DNA of 64,000 nt from Ponticoccus litoralis (GTDB lineage Bacteria > Pseudomonadota > Alphaproteobacteria > Rhodobacterales > Rhodobacteraceae). The notes under the pieces were generated by a model. That model was given only the letters and a program-made list of their open reading frames with translations. It made no database searches and was not told the DNA's origin. Shown piece by piece: positions 46,554 through 56,344 of this stretch (positions within the stretch are counted from its first letter, which is position 1; each line of letters opens with the position of its first letter). The stretch lies in NCBI RefSeq assembly GCF_039769985.1, contig NZ_JBDNCH010000002.1:2604001-2668000 (forward strand), written 5' to 3'. A program made the position numbers and the translations under genes.

Positions 46554-47060
46554 GTGCCGCCCGCGCGGCCATTGGGCTGGCGCAGCCCGGTCCTTGGGGT
46601 GCGCGGGGCCGGGTTCCTGCGGCCCCTGCTGGCGGTGGCGGCGGGGCTGCTGCTGCCCGCGCTGCTCTCCTGGGCGCTGTTGACCCTGGCCGGACCGCCC
46701 GGGCTGCTGGACAGCCGGGGCCTGCGCTACGAGATCCTGTTCGTCCTCTCCGCGCTTGTCGGCGCGCCCCTCGTCGGCTTCTTCCTGATGCCGCTGCTCT
46801 GGGCTGCGGCGCTTGCGCTTCTGGCGCGGGGCTGGGCGGGGCTGGCGTCGATCATGGCCACGGGGCTGCTGATCGGGCTTCCGGTGGTCCATTGGGCCCT
46901 GAACGGCGACCTGACCACAGAGGCACCTTCTGCGCTGCCGCGCCTCGCGCTGGCCATCGCGCTGCAGTGCTGGCTGTGCTGGGCCGTTCTGTGGAGCCTG
47001 CCCGGGCCGCGCAGGGCGAAAGCACCGGGCAAGGCCGCGCCGCCCGCGTCGCGCGGCTGA
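46554..47060 (+). CDS. Predicted membrane protein of unknown function
   Basis: 168 residues from GTG 46554, 7 bases after the tldD stop. Four hydrophobic segments (LLAVAAGLLLPALLSWALL, ILFVLSALVGAPLVGFFLM, LASIMATGLLIGLPVVHWAL, LALAIALQCWLCWAVLW) and a basic end. Not recognised. Likely co-transcribed with tldD. Confidence 0.6.
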   Translation: MPPARPLGWRSPVLGVRGAGFLRPLLAVAAGLLLPALLSWALLTLAGPPGLLDSRGLRYEILFVLSALVGAPLVGFFLMPLLWAAALALLARGWAGLASIMATGLLIGLPVVHWALNGDLTTEAPSALPRLALAIALQCWLCWAVLWSLPGPRRAKAPGKAAPPASRG

Positions 47061-47127
47061 CCCGGCGTCATTGAATGTTTCGAAAAATCAGTCTCTTGTC
47101 CGTTTGTCTTGAACATTCTCGCCGGCG

Positions 47128-47144
47128 TTTACCATTGATTAACC
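47128..47144. promoter_or_regulatory. CtrA-like box upstream of dprA
   Basis: TTTA-CCATTGA-TTAACC matches TTAA-N7-TTAAC with one mismatch and exact 7-nt spacing, in an AT-richer stretch 29-45 bp before the dprA start. CtrA is known to govern competence and gene-transfer-agent recipient genes, including dprA, in Rhodobacter and relatives. Confidence 0.5.
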
Positions 47145-47172
47145 AAATGCGCGCTAGAGCTATGCCTGCAAG

Positions 47173-48329
47173 ATGACGGGGACAGGGATGCGCGACGAGG
47201 ATTACTCTTCCACTCACCCCCCACTCCCACCCACCACGGAAGACGATCGCGTGGCCTGGCTCCGTCTCTTGCGCTCTCGTCGGGTGGGGCCGACGACTTT
47301 CTGGAAGCTGATGGCGGATCACGGCACGGCGCAGCGCTCGCTGGAGGCGCTGCCCGAGGTGGCCCGCGCCGCCGGGGTCGAGGGCTATAGCCCGTGCCCC
47401 GAGGGTGTCGTGCGGGCAGAGATGAAGGCGGCGCGGATGGCCGGGGCGCGGATGATCTGCCGGGGCGACGGGGCCTATCCCCCGGCGCTGGCCGCGCTGC
47501 CCGACGCGCCGCCGCTGCTTTGGGCGATCGGCAGCGCGGAGGTGCTGTCGAAACCGATGGTGGCGGTGGTGGGCGCGCGCAATGCCTCGTCGCTGGGGCT
47601 GCGTATGGCGCGCAGCCTGGCCGGGGACCCGGGCGCGGCGGGCTATGTCGTTGTCTCGGGACTGGCCCGGGGGATCGACGCGGCGGCCCATGGCGCGGCG
47701 CTGGAGGGCGGGACGGTTGCGGTGCTGGCCGGTGGCGTCGATGTGGTCTACCCTGCGGAGAACGCGCGCCTGTCGGACGAAATCGTGGCGAAGGGCGGGC
47801 TGCGGCTGTCGGAACAGCCGATGCGCATACAGCCCGTGGCGCGGCATTTCCCGGTGCGCAACAGGATCATTTCCGGCATGGCCTCGGGCGTCGTGGTGGT
47901 CGAGGCGGCGGCCAAGTCCGGCAGCCTGATCACCGCCCGCAACGGGCTGGACCAGGGGCGCGAGGTCATGGCGGTTCCGGGCCATCCGCTGGACGGGCGC
48001 GCGGGCGGCTGCAACATCCTGATCCGCGACGGCGCGAAACTGGTGCGCAGCGCCGAGGACATCATCGAGCAGCTGCCGCCCCCGCCAGAGCCGCCGGGCC
48101 GGGGGCGCTGCCGCTTGAGCCGCCGAAGGACCGGCGCACGCTGCAGCAGGCGGCGGCGCTGCACCAGCAGATCCTCGACCGGCTGGGTCCGTCGCCGGTC
48201 TCGGAGGACCAGCTGATCCGCGACCTTGGCGCCGCGGCGAAGGCGGTCAGCCCGGCGCTGACCGATCTGGAACTGGAAGGACGGGTGCAGCGCCAGCCGG
48301 GCGGGATGCTGGCGCTGGTGCCCCGCTAG
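47173..48329 (+). CDS. dprA: DNA-processing protein DprA (frameshifted)
   Basis: About 385 residues. Loads RecA on incoming single-stranded DNA. N-terminal helical domain (VAWLRLLRSRRVGPTTFWKL), Rossmann-like core with VAVVGARNASSLGLRMARSL, VVSGLARGIDAAAHGAALEG, GVDVVYPAENARLSDEI and VEAAAKSGSLITAR, and a C-terminal winged helix. A one-base shift near 48100 separates the winged helix (PPKDRRTLQQAAALHQQILD...). Probably CtrA-controlled (47128). Confidence 0.94.
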
Positions 48330-48374
48330 GACCGGCGGCGTCCGTGGCCAAGAGAATCCGTGGCCAAGAGAAGA

Positions 48375-48396
48375 AGGTATTTGGACCAAGAAGAAG
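48375..48396 (-). repeat. Dispersed repeat, copy 6 (truncated) with adjacent short duplication
   Basis: Only the head (CTTCTTCTTGGTCCAAATACC on the minus strand) is present; the hairpin tail is absent. Immediately before it, CCGTGGCCAAGAGAA occurs twice in tandem (48341-48371). Follows dprA but in the opposite orientation. Confidence 0.6.
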
Positions 48397-48399
48397 CAC

Positions 48400-49064
48400 A
48401 GGATCACGCGCGCCGCCCGTGTTGCTCGACCGGCGGGCGGGCAGTCGGTGGGGCCTGAGGGGCAAGGGGCCGGGGCCTTTTTCTGGGCCGGGGCGCGGAA
48501 GGCCGGCCCGGTCGGGGGCCGCAGAACTCCGGCAGCGGGATTTGCCGGAGCGGGCGGAAAACCGGGGGCGGCCTTCAGGCATCTGTTGGCCTATGTGCCT
48601 GACGGCGGCGACCCGGGGCCGGCCCGATTGCCGGTATGCCCCTGCATCGCCCCCTGTGCCATGCGAAGGGATCGTCGCCGGGTCGATCCCTGATCCGTCG
48701 GGGCGCAGCGGGGGAGGCGCGGCAGAGGCAGCCGCGCCGCCGCTCCGCGGGCGCAGGGGCAGAAGATCCGCGATGCGCCGACCCTGCGTGGGGCCGGGTC
48801 ATGTCCATCGGGGCCGCGCGGTCCGGGCTGCCGGGGGAGAGGGTTTCCCCAGCGTCGAGGGCCGCGGGAAGGGGCGCGAAACGCGGGCAAGGACGGGCGT
48901 TGCGCGCGGCTTCCTGGTGCGGCATCCGGGGCCGCGACCGGGTCTTTGCCGGGCGCGGCATGGACGCCCGCCTTGACGATTGCCCCTTGCACCCTGCATC
49001 TTGCGCCGCCATATCCCGCCCCGTCAAAGGCATTTGACCCAAGAGATAAAGGGAGCAGTACCCG
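48400..49064. other. Large gap upstream of topA without a recognised gene
   Basis: 665 bp of very GC-rich sequence. I see no conserved frame on either strand, no tRNA and no repeat copy. The final 40 bases (AAGAGATAAAGGGAGCAGT) include a good ribosome-binding site for topA. Confidence 0.5.
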
Positions 49065-51785
49065 ATGCCCGTCGTCGTTGTCGAATCTCCGGCCAAGGCC
49101 AAGACCATCAACAAGTATCTCGGTTCCGATTACACGGTTCTCGCGTCCTACGGGCATGTCCGCGACCTGCCGGCGAAGAACGGGTCGGTCGATCCCGAGC
49201 ATGATTTCGAGATGACCCGGGAGATCGCCAACGATTCCCGCAAGCACGTCGCCGCCATTGCCGAGGCGCTGAAGACCGACGACGCATTGATCCTCGCGAC
49301 CGACCCCGACCGCGAGGGCGAGGCGATCTCTTGGCACCTGAAGGAGGCGCTGACCAAGCGCCGGTCGATCAAGAAGACCACGGACGTCAAGCGCGTCACC
49401 TTCAACGCCATCACCAAGGCCGCCGTGACCGAGGCCATGGCCAACCCGCGCGACATCGACGCGCCGCTGGTCGAGGCCTATCTGGCACGCCGCGCGCTGG
49501 ATTACCTGGTGGGTTTCAACCTGTCCCCGGTGCTGTGGCGCAAGCTGCCGGGCGCGCGCTCTGCCGGTCGGGTGCAGTCGGTCTGCCTGCGGCTGATCGT
49601 CGAGCGCGAGATGGAGATCGAGGCCTTCAAGCCGCGCGAATACTGGCAGGTGCGCGCGCAGCTGACGACGCCGCGCGGCCAGAATTACGAGGCGCGGCTG
49701 GTGTCCTACAAGGGGTCCAAGCTGGACCGCTTCGACCTTGCCGATGCCACGCAGGCCGAGATGGCCGTCGATGCCGTGGCGAAACGCGCGCTGACGGTGA
49801 CCGGCGTCGAGGCCAAGCCCGCCTCGCGCAACCCCTCGGCCCCCTTCATGACCTCGACCCTGCAGCAGGAGGCCAGCCGCAAGTTCGGCATGGGCGCCAA
49901 GGTCTGCATGTCGACGGCGCAGCGGCTTTATGAGGCCGGGCACATCACCTACATGCGGACCGACGGCATCGACATGGCGCCCGAGGCCGTGGCGCAGGCG
50001 CGAGAGGCGATCAAGGACCGCTTCGGCGAGAAATACGTCCCCGGCAGCCCGCGCATCTACAAGAACAAGGCGAAGAACGCGCAAGAGGCGCACGAGTGTA
50101 TCCGTCCGACCGACATGACCAAGGACGCCGAGGCGCTGAAGCTGAAGGACGCCGACCAGCGCAGGCTGTATGACCTGATCTGGAAGCGCACGCTGGCTTG
50201 CCAGATGGAGGCGGCGCGGCTGGAGCGCACCACGGTCGAGATCGCCAGCGAGGACCGGCAGGTCGGCCTGCGCGCGACCGGTCAGGTGGTTCTGTTCGAC
50301 GGCTTCCTGCGGGTTTACGAGGAAGGCCGCGACGAGCCGGTCGAGGATGACGACAAGCGCCTGCCGCAGATCATGCAGGGCGAACCCGCCGGTTTCGCCA
50401 AGGGCGCGCTGCAGGAAAACTTCGACAAGGCGGCGGAAAAGACCGACGACGTGGTCGACAGCGGGCAGGGGATGCAACGCCACCCCGGTGCCGTTCTCTC
50501 CGGCGACGGCGCGACGCTGGCCCTGCAAAGCTTCACCCAGCCGCCGCCGCGCTACACCGAGGCGACGCTGGTCAAGCGCATGGAAGAGCTGGGCATCGGG
50601 CGTCCCTCGACCTATGCCTCTGTGATCACGACGATCCAGGACCGCGAATACGTCCGCAAGGAACAGAACCGACTGTTCCCCGAGGACAAGGGCCGCATCG
50701 TCACGATCTTCCTGCTCAACTTCTTCAAGCGCTACGTGGAATACGATTTCACCGCCGGGCTGGAGGACGAGCTGGATCAGGTGTCCGCCGGGGCCTTCGA
50801 CTACAAGGACCTGCTGGCGAAGTTCTGGCGCGATTTCTCTGCCGCCATCGCCGAGACCTCCGACCTGCGCATTGCCGAGGTGCTGGACGTGCTGGACGAT
50901 GCGCTTGCGCCGCAGCTTTACCCGCCGCGCGACGATGGCTCCGATCCGCGCATCTGCCCCAAGTGCGGGCAGGGGCGTCTGCACCTGAAGACCTCGCGCA
51001 CCGGCGGTTTCGTCGGCTGCGGCAACTACCCCGAATGCACCTATACCCGCCCCATCGCGGGTGAGGGCGCGGACGGCGAGGAAAAGCTGCTGGGCGAGGA
51101 TGCGGGCGACGAGATCTGGCTGAAGGCCGGGCGCTTCGGGCCTTACGTCCAGCGCGGCGAACCCACGCCCGAGAACAAGAAGCCGCCGCGTGCGAGCCTG
51201 CCCAAGAAGGGCGGCGCCTATCTGCCCGGCTGGGATCCGGCGGATATGACGCTGGAGAAGGCGCTGACGCTGCTGACCCTGCCGCGCCCCATCGGGATGC
51301 ACCCGGACGGCGGCGAGATCGTCTCGAACCTCGGACGCTTCGGGCCGTATATCATGCACCAGATGCCGGACGAGCCGAAGCCGGTCTACGTCAACCTGAA
51401 GAACTTCGAGGATGTCTTCGAGATCGGCATGAACCACGCGGTCGAACTCTTGGCCGAGAAGCGCGCGAACCCCGGGCGCGGGCGGCAGGCGGCCAAGGCG
51501 CTGCGCGAGATGGGCGACCACCCGGACGGCGGCAAGATTGCCGTGATGGAGGGGCGCTTTGGGCCCTACGTCAAGTGGGAGAAGGTCAACGCGACCCTGC
51601 CCAAGGACGTGGAACCCGCCGACCTGACCATGGCGCAGGCGCTGGAGCTGATCGCGGCCAAGGCCTCGAAGGGCGGCAAGAAGAAGGCCGCGCCGAAGAA
51701 GGCGGCAGCCAAGAAACCCGCCGCCAAGAAACCGGCGGCGAAGAAGACGGCGGCCAGGAAACCGGCGGCCAAGAAGGCCGAGTGA
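49065..51785 (+). CDS. topA: DNA topoisomerase I
   Basis: 906 residues, intact. Toprim domain MPVVVVESPAKAKTINKYLG and the acidic ATDPDREGEAISWHLKEAL; the active-site tyrosine lies in ITYMRTDGID near residue 297; at least one C4-type zinc ribbon (CPKCGQGRLHLKTSRTGGFV with CGNYPEC). Relaxes negative supercoils. The C-terminus is a Lys/Ala/Pro-rich tail (repeats of AAKKP), expected to bind DNA non-specifically and common in alphaproteobacterial TopA. Confidence 0.97.
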   Translation: MPVVVVESPAKAKTINKYLGSDYTVLASYGHVRDLPAKNGSVDPEHDFEMTREIANDSRKHVAAIAEALKTDDALILATDPDREGEAISWHLKEALTKRRSIKKTTDVKRVTFNAITKAAVTEAMANPRDIDAPLVEAYLARRALDYLVGFNLSPVLWRKLPGARSAGRVQSVCLRLIVEREMEIEAFKPREYWQVRAQLTTPRGQNYEARLVSYKGSKLDRFDLADATQAEMAVDAVAKRALTVTGVEAKPASRNPSAPFMTSTLQQEASRKFGMGAKVCMSTAQRLYEAGHITYMRTDGIDMAPEAVAQAREAIKDRFGEKYVPGSPRIYKNKAKNAQEAHECIRPTDMTKDAEALKLKDADQRRLYDLIWKRTLACQMEAARLERTTVEIASEDRQVGLRATGQVVLFDGFLRVYEEGRDEPVEDDDKRLPQIMQGEPAGFAKGALQENFDKAAEKTDDVVDSGQGMQRHPGAVLSGDGATLALQSFTQPPPRYTEATLVKRMEELGIGRPSTYASVITTIQDREYVRKEQNRLFPEDKGRIVTIFLLNFFKRYVEYDFTAGLEDELDQVSAGAFDYKDLLAKFWRDFSAAIAETSDLRIAEVLDVLDDALAPQLYPPRDDGSDPRICPKCGQGRLHLKTSRTGGFVGCGNYPECTYTRPIAGEGADGEEKLLGEDAGDEIWLKAGRFGPYVQRGEPTPENKKPPRASLPKKGGAYLPGWDPADMTLEKALTLLTLPRPIGMHPDGGEIVSNLGRFGPYIMHQMPDEPKPVYVNLKNFEDVFEIGMNHAVELLAEKRANPGRGRQAAKALREMGDHPDGGKIAVMEGRFGPYVKWEKVNATLPKDVEPADLTMAQALELIAAKASKGGKKKAAPKKAAAKKPAAKKPAAKKTAARKPAAKKAE

Positions 51786-51792
51786 TCAGTCG

Positions 51793-51829
51793 ACAGGCGG
51801 GGGCCGACAGCCCCCCCGCCTGTGGCTTT
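51793..51829 (+). terminator. Rho-independent terminator of topA
   Basis: ACAGGCGGGGG and CCCCCGCCTGT pair around a short loop, followed by GGCTTTC; 8 bases after the topA stop. Confidence 0.65.
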
Positions 51830-51925
51830 CCGGCACTGATATTCACGATCAAGGATGTGTGATTTCCAATTGATGCAGACCGCATCCATCTTCCGCTCAA
51901 ACACGCTGACTGGAAAGGAAATCCA

Positions 51926-52484
51926 ATGTCCTACAAGGGGCTTACCCGCCGCGGCCTGCTGGTCGCAGGCTCTGCCGCGCTGATCGTGCCTGCCACTGCC
52001 CGCGCGCAGGACGCGCCCGTGCGGCGCAATACCTCGTCCTTCCTGGCGCAGGACTGGCGCGACCATTTCGACACGCTGGGCAAGGGGGCGATCGTTTGCG
52101 ATACCACCAGCCGCGCGCTGCACTACTGGGCCGCGGATGGCGAGGATTACCGCATCTACCCGACCTCGGTGCCGAAGTCCGAGGAACTGACCAAGCGCGG
52201 CTACACCAAGATCGTGCGCAAGAAGGTCGGCCCCTCCTCGGACCCCCACCGCCAGCCAGATGGAACGCTTCCCCGACTGGCGCCCGGTGGCGGGCGGCGC
52301 CCCCGACAACCCGCTGGGCACCCATGCCCTGTATTTCGACTGGCCCGCCTACCTGATCCACGGCACCCACGACACCCGCAAGATCGGGCGCCCCTCGTCG
52401 GATGGCTGCATCGGCCTCTACAATGAGAAGGTCGCCGAGCTTTACGAGATCACGCCGATCGGCACGCAGGTCCGCCTGATCTGA
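51926..52484 (+). CDS. Exported L,D-transpeptidase (YkuD domain; frameshifted)
   Basis: About 186 residues. N-terminus MSYKGLTRRGLLVAGSAALI has twin arginines, so export by Tat is possible, ending TARA. YkuD domain: AIVCDTTSRALHYWAADGED, the HGTHDTRKIGRP loop and the catalytic cysteine in SSDGCIGLYN. The usual SHGCxR motif is changed (D and G for H and R). One inserted base at 52239 (TCCTCGGACC); restored junction GPSWTPTASQMERFPDWRPV. Forms 3-3 crosslinks or attaches proteins to peptidoglycan. Confidence 0.9.
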
Positions 52485-52570
52485 CCTTGCGGGACCCTCT
52501 GCAACGGATGCCGTCCGGGCGCGTTGATCCCTCAGCGCGCCCGGGCACCCCGGGCCAGAGAGGAGATCCC

Positions 52571-53086
52571 ATGAATCGTATCATTCTGACCGCCGCCGCC
52601 GCCCTGCTGGCCACCGGCGCCCTCGCACAGGACAAGGCCGCACCCACCGCACAGGCCGCGCTTGTCGGCGCCGACGGCGAAGCGCTTGGCGAGGCCAGTC
52701 TGACCCGGGGCCCGGCGGGCGTCCTGATCCACCTGCGGGTCGAGGGGCTGACCCCCGGCGCACACGGGCTGCACCTGCATGCGGTCGGCGAGTGCAAACA
52801 CGAGGGCGGCTTCGATTCGGCCACCGGGCATGTCGGCAAGGAAGACGGCGGCCACGGGCTGCTGAACATGGACGGGCCGGAACCGGGCGATCTGCCCAAC
52901 CTCTTCGTGGCCGAGGACGGCACCGGCGAGATGGAGGCCTATACCACCATGGTTACCGTCGAAGGGTTGCTGGATGCCGACGGCAGCAGCTTCATCATCC
53001 ACGAAAGCGCCGATGACCACCTCAGCCAGCCCATCGGCGGGGCCGGGGGGCGTGTCGCCTGTGGCGTGATCGAGGGCGCGGCCTGA
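52571..53086 (+). CDS. sodC: Periplasmic Cu/Zn superoxide dismutase-like protein
   Basis: 171 residues, intact. Signal peptide MNRIILTAAAALLATGALA, AGGAG-like RBS (AGGAGATCCC). Copper-site histidines HGLHLHAVGECK, bridging histidine in ATGHVGKEDGGH, and IIHESADDHLSQPIGGAGGR near the end with the active-site Arg. The third zinc-ligand histidine (HxxD in bovine numbering 80-83) is Glu here: the sequence is DGPEPGDLPN. Metal content may therefore differ. Confidence 0.9.
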   Translation: MNRIILTAAAALLATGALAQDKAAPTAQAALVGADGEALGEASLTRGPAGVLIHLRVEGLTPGAHGLHLHAVGECKHEGGFDSATGHVGKEDGGHGLLNMDGPEPGDLPNLFVAEDGTGEMEAYTTMVTVEGLLDADGSSFIIHESADDHLSQPIGGAGGRVACGVIEGAA

Positions 53087-53093
53087 CCCGCGA

Positions 53094-53123
53094 CGCGGGC
53101 GGTGTACCCCGCCGCCCGCGTTG
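53094..53123 (+). terminator. Terminator of sodC
   Basis: CGCGGGCGG and CCGCCCGCG around a 9-nt loop, followed by TTGACTCTT; 7 bases after the stop. Confidence 0.6.
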
Positions 53124-53178
53124 ACTCTTCGCTGCAGAGCGGCGACATATCCGGCAGTCAAGAAAGAGGGGAGCTCCC

Positions 53179-53882
53179 ATGAAAAAGGTCTACGGTTCGG
53201 CGTCAGAAGCGCTGGACGGACTTCTGCACGACGGCATGCTGATTGCCGCGGGGGGCTTCGGCCTCTGCGGCATTCCGGAACTGCTGATCGATGCCATCGT
53301 CGAGAGCGGCGTCAAGGATCTGACGGTCGCGTCCAACAATGCCGGCGTCGACGGCTTCGGCCTCGGCAAGCTGCTGGATACGCGCCAGATCAAGAAGATG
53401 ATGTCCTCCTACGTGGGTGAGAACAAGGAGTTCATGCGCCAGTACCTCGGCGGCGAGCTCGAGCTGGAATTCAACCCGCAGGGCACGCTGGCCGAACGCA
53501 TGCGCGCCGGCGGCTGCGGCATCCCGGGCTTCTACACCAAGACCGGCTACGGCACCCAGATCGGCGAGGGCAAAGAGGTCAAGGTCTTCAACGGGGAACA
53601 CTACATCCTCGAAGAGGGGATCTTTGCCGACCTCTCCATCGTCAAGGCCTGGAAGGCCGACGACACCGGCAACCTCGTGTTCCGCAAGACCGCCCGCAAC
53701 TTCAACCCGCCGGCCGCCATGTGCGGCAAGATCTGCGTGGTTGAGGTCGAGGAGATCGTCGAACGCGGCGCGCTGGATCCCGACCACATCCACCTGCCGG
53801 GCATCTACGTGCACCGGATCATCCAGGGGCAGCACGAGAAACGGATCGAACAGCGCACGACGCGCAAGCGGGAGGAAGCGTA

Positions 53883-53883
<1 letters not shown>
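53179..53883 (+). CDS. scoA: 3-oxoacid (succinyl-CoA:acetoacetate) CoA-transferase subunit A
   Basis: 234 residues, intact. MKKVYGSASEALDGLLHDGM, the glycine-rich IAAGGFGLCGIPELLIDAI and NNAGVDGFGLGKLL are class I CoA-transferase marks. With subunit B transfers CoA from succinyl-CoA to acetoacetate in ketone-body/PHB-derived carbon use. GAGGGGAGC precedes the start; its stop overlaps scoB (TAATG). Confidence 0.95.
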
Positions 53884-54507
<624 letters not shown>

Positions 54508-54593
54508 CCCCTGCGCGCGCGTCCGGCCCCGCTCCGGTCGCGCGCATCCCCAGAAGGCCCCAGAGCCGAGGCTCCGGTCTTCTGGCCCCCCGC

Positions 54594-54647
54594 TCTTCTT
54601 CTGTCCCCAAATATCCCCGCCGGAGGCATCCGCCGCGGCGACGGGCA
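54594..54647 (+). repeat. Dispersed repeat, copy 7 (head only clear)
   Basis: CTTCTTCTGTCCCCAAATATCC then CCGCCGGAGGCATCCGCCGCGG. The head is conserved; the tail is a different stem (CGGAGGCATCCG-like). Follows scoB in the same orientation. Confidence 0.65.
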
Positions 54648-54755
54648 GCAACCCCGCCAAAGACCCGGGCCGTGCGACCCCGCGCCACCCCGAGGACCAA
54701 GCCGCAGGCGCCGGGACGAGGCATCGCGCGCGCGCCGCAGGCGCGCCCCGCCGGA

Positions 54756-55631
54756 TCACGCCACCAGCGGACAGAGCCCGGCGAAGCGCTCCGGCAGAAC
54801 GGTGCGGTGCGGGAACTTCAGCGCCCGGGTCTTCACGACCGCGTATTTCTCCAGCCGCGCGGGTTTGACGCTCAGGGCCTCCCGGGCCCGGGTCTCGGCC
54901 TTTTCCCAGGGTTTCACAGGCTTTTCGGCGAAGTCCGACAGGAAGCGCGCCGCATCCGCATCCGCCGCCCGCCAGCCTGCGCCGGGCAAGCCGCCCTCCG
55001 ATCCGCCCGCCACCGCCATGCGCACCGCGACGGCCCGGCTCAGGGCCTCGGGGTCGGCGTATTTCAGATGCGCAAGGTAAAGCCCGCGCGGCATGGTGAA
55101 GGGGAAGCCGTCCAGCCGTCGCGCCGCGACCTGCGTGCCATGCAGGACAAAGCCCACCGGGCGCCGCGCCGCCACCGCCTTTGAATAATGGCCCGAGAAA
55201 CACAGGTTGCGCCGCCGCGCGAACAGCCTGCCGCTGCCGGGGTCGCCGTCCTGCGCCACCAGGTCGAAACCGAGCGCCGTCACCACCGGCGCGGTCTCCT
55301 GCGCCGCCAGGGCCTCTTTCAGGCCGCCGTATCGCGCAGGATCCCACAGCAGCAGCTCGTCGGCATCGGTGCGGATCACCCAGTCGTACATCCGGTGCAG
55401 GCCCGCCTGAAAGGCGTTCAGCATCTCGCCGCGCCGCCGGTCGAAGGCCTGCAGGTCGTCGCGCGGCACGGTGATGACCGAGGCGCCGGGGCAGATCCGG
55501 GCAATGCGGGGGTCGGGGCCATGGGCCACCACGTAGAGGCTTTCGGCGCCCAGCTGCGCCGCGTGATGCGCGTACCAGTGGGCGAGGGCCCAGTAATCGC
55601 GGTAGACCATGGTCAGGGCGGCAACCTTCAT
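54756..55631 (-). CDS. Glycosyltransferase family 2-like protein
   Basis: 291 residues, intact. MKVAALTMVYRDYWALAHWY, an acidic metal site RTDADELLLWDP and RRRNLCFSGHYSKAVAARRP suggest a GT-A fold transferase of the glycosyl transferase family 2 (PF13704) kind. Acceptor unknown. No other polysaccharide genes are adjacent. Confidence 0.8.
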   Translation of the reverse strand: MKVAALTMVYRDYWALAHWYAHHAAQLGAESLYVVAHGPDPRIARICPGASVITVPRDDLQAFDRRRGEMLNAFQAGLHRMYDWVIRTDADELLLWDPARYGGLKEALAAQETAPVVTALGFDLVAQDGDPGSGRLFARRRNLCFSGHYSKAVAARRPVGFVLHGTQVAARRLDGFPFTMPRGLYLAHLKYADPEALSRAVAVRMAVAGGSEGGLPGAGWRAADADAARFLSDFAEKPVKPWEKAETRAREALSVKPARLEKYAVVKTRALKFPHRTVLPERFAGLCPLVA

Positions 55632-55664
55632 GCCGCCACTATGGCCGGGTCGCGCGCCTCTTCA

Positions 55665-55702
55665 ACAACAAAAAAGGGACGGGTTCCGAAGAACCCGCCC
55701 CC
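55665..55702 (-). terminator. Rho-independent terminator of the phasin gene
   Basis: Minus strand: GGGGCGGGTTC, TTCG loop, GAACCCGTCCC, then TTTTTTTGTTG. A strong, typical terminator 60 bases after the phasin stop. Confidence 0.85.
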
Positions 55703-55763
55703 CGGGATTTTGCGCCTGTTGGGAGGAGAGGGCGCAAAGTCCGTCTCTACCGTGAAAGGCAGA

Positions 55764-56213
55764 TCACTTGGCCGCGGCAGTTGCCTTCTTGGCGGTCGCG
55801 GTCATGTCGTCGGTCGCCTTTTTCACGGCTGCGGTCGCATCTTCCGAGAAGTCCTTGCCAGCGGCCATCATCAGTTCGACGGTGTCCATCTGGACCTTCT
55901 TCGCGATCTCGGCGAAGGCGGCCATGTGCTCAGCGGCGGTTTCGGCCTGGGCCGAAGCGAAATCGGTCATCGCCTTGGCGTAGTCTGCCGGCTCTGCCTT
56001 GGCTTTCGACATTTCGGACAGCTTGGACAGCGTGTCCTTGGTCCATGCGGCGGACAGCTCGGTCGACTTGCCGGCGGCTTCCAGAGCCACTGCGGTCAGC
56101 TTCTCGTTCATCGTTGCGGTGGTCTTGAACGCATCTTCCATGGCCTTGGTGTCCACGGGGAACGCGCCCATGACATCTTTCAGCATCGCGGTGAAGTCTT
56201 GGGTCTGTGCCAT
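55764..56213 (-). CDS. phaP: Phasin, PHA granule-associated protein
   Basis: 149 residues, intact: MAQTQDFTAMLKDVMGAFPV, then a long amphipathic helical region rich in Ala/Lys/Glu with AEHMAAFAEIAKKVQMDTVE and an Ala/Lys tail. Coats polyhydroxyalkanoate granules. Start at ATG 56211-56213 because an upstream in-frame Met lacks conservation. PhaR-like sites lie 79-116 bp upstream; downstream of phaC. Confidence 0.92.
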   Translation of the reverse strand: MAQTQDFTAMLKDVMGAFPVDTKAMEDAFKTTATMNEKLTAVALEAAGKSTELSAAWTKDTLSKLSEMSKAKAEPADYAKAMTDFASAQAETAAEHMAAFAEIAKKVQMDTVELMMAAGKDFSEDATAAVKKATDDMTATAKKATAAAK

Positions 56214-56291
56214 TGCTACTGGTCCTTCATATCTCGTGTTCGCCGGCCCGGGCCCACCCCGGTTCGTGATCGGCTGACACGAATATGGATG

Positions 56292-56329
56292 CTGCATTGC
56301 GGCATTTCAAGAATTTTTCTGCGGTGCAG
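56292..56329. promoter_or_regulatory. Pair of PhaR-like binding sites upstream of phaP
   Basis: CTGC-GGT-GCAG (56319-56329) is a perfect CTGC-N3-GCAG and CTGC-ATT-GCGG (56292-56302) differs at one base; the whole block is bounded by GATGCTGC and GCAGCATC as an inverted repeat. This resembles the TGC-rich PhaR operators of Rhodobacter/Paracoccus phaP promoters. phaR is not in the window. Confidence 0.55.
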
Positions 56330-56344
56330 CATCAATCGCGCAAG

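Noticed and set aside
48591..51521. A 976-residue minus-strand frame opposite topA
   Set aside because: Antisense of a long, intact, unmistakable topA gene.
51690..51785. AAGAAACCGGC-type repeats at the topA end as a mobile or satellite element
   Set aside because: They encode the normal Lys/Ala/Pro-rich TopA tail.
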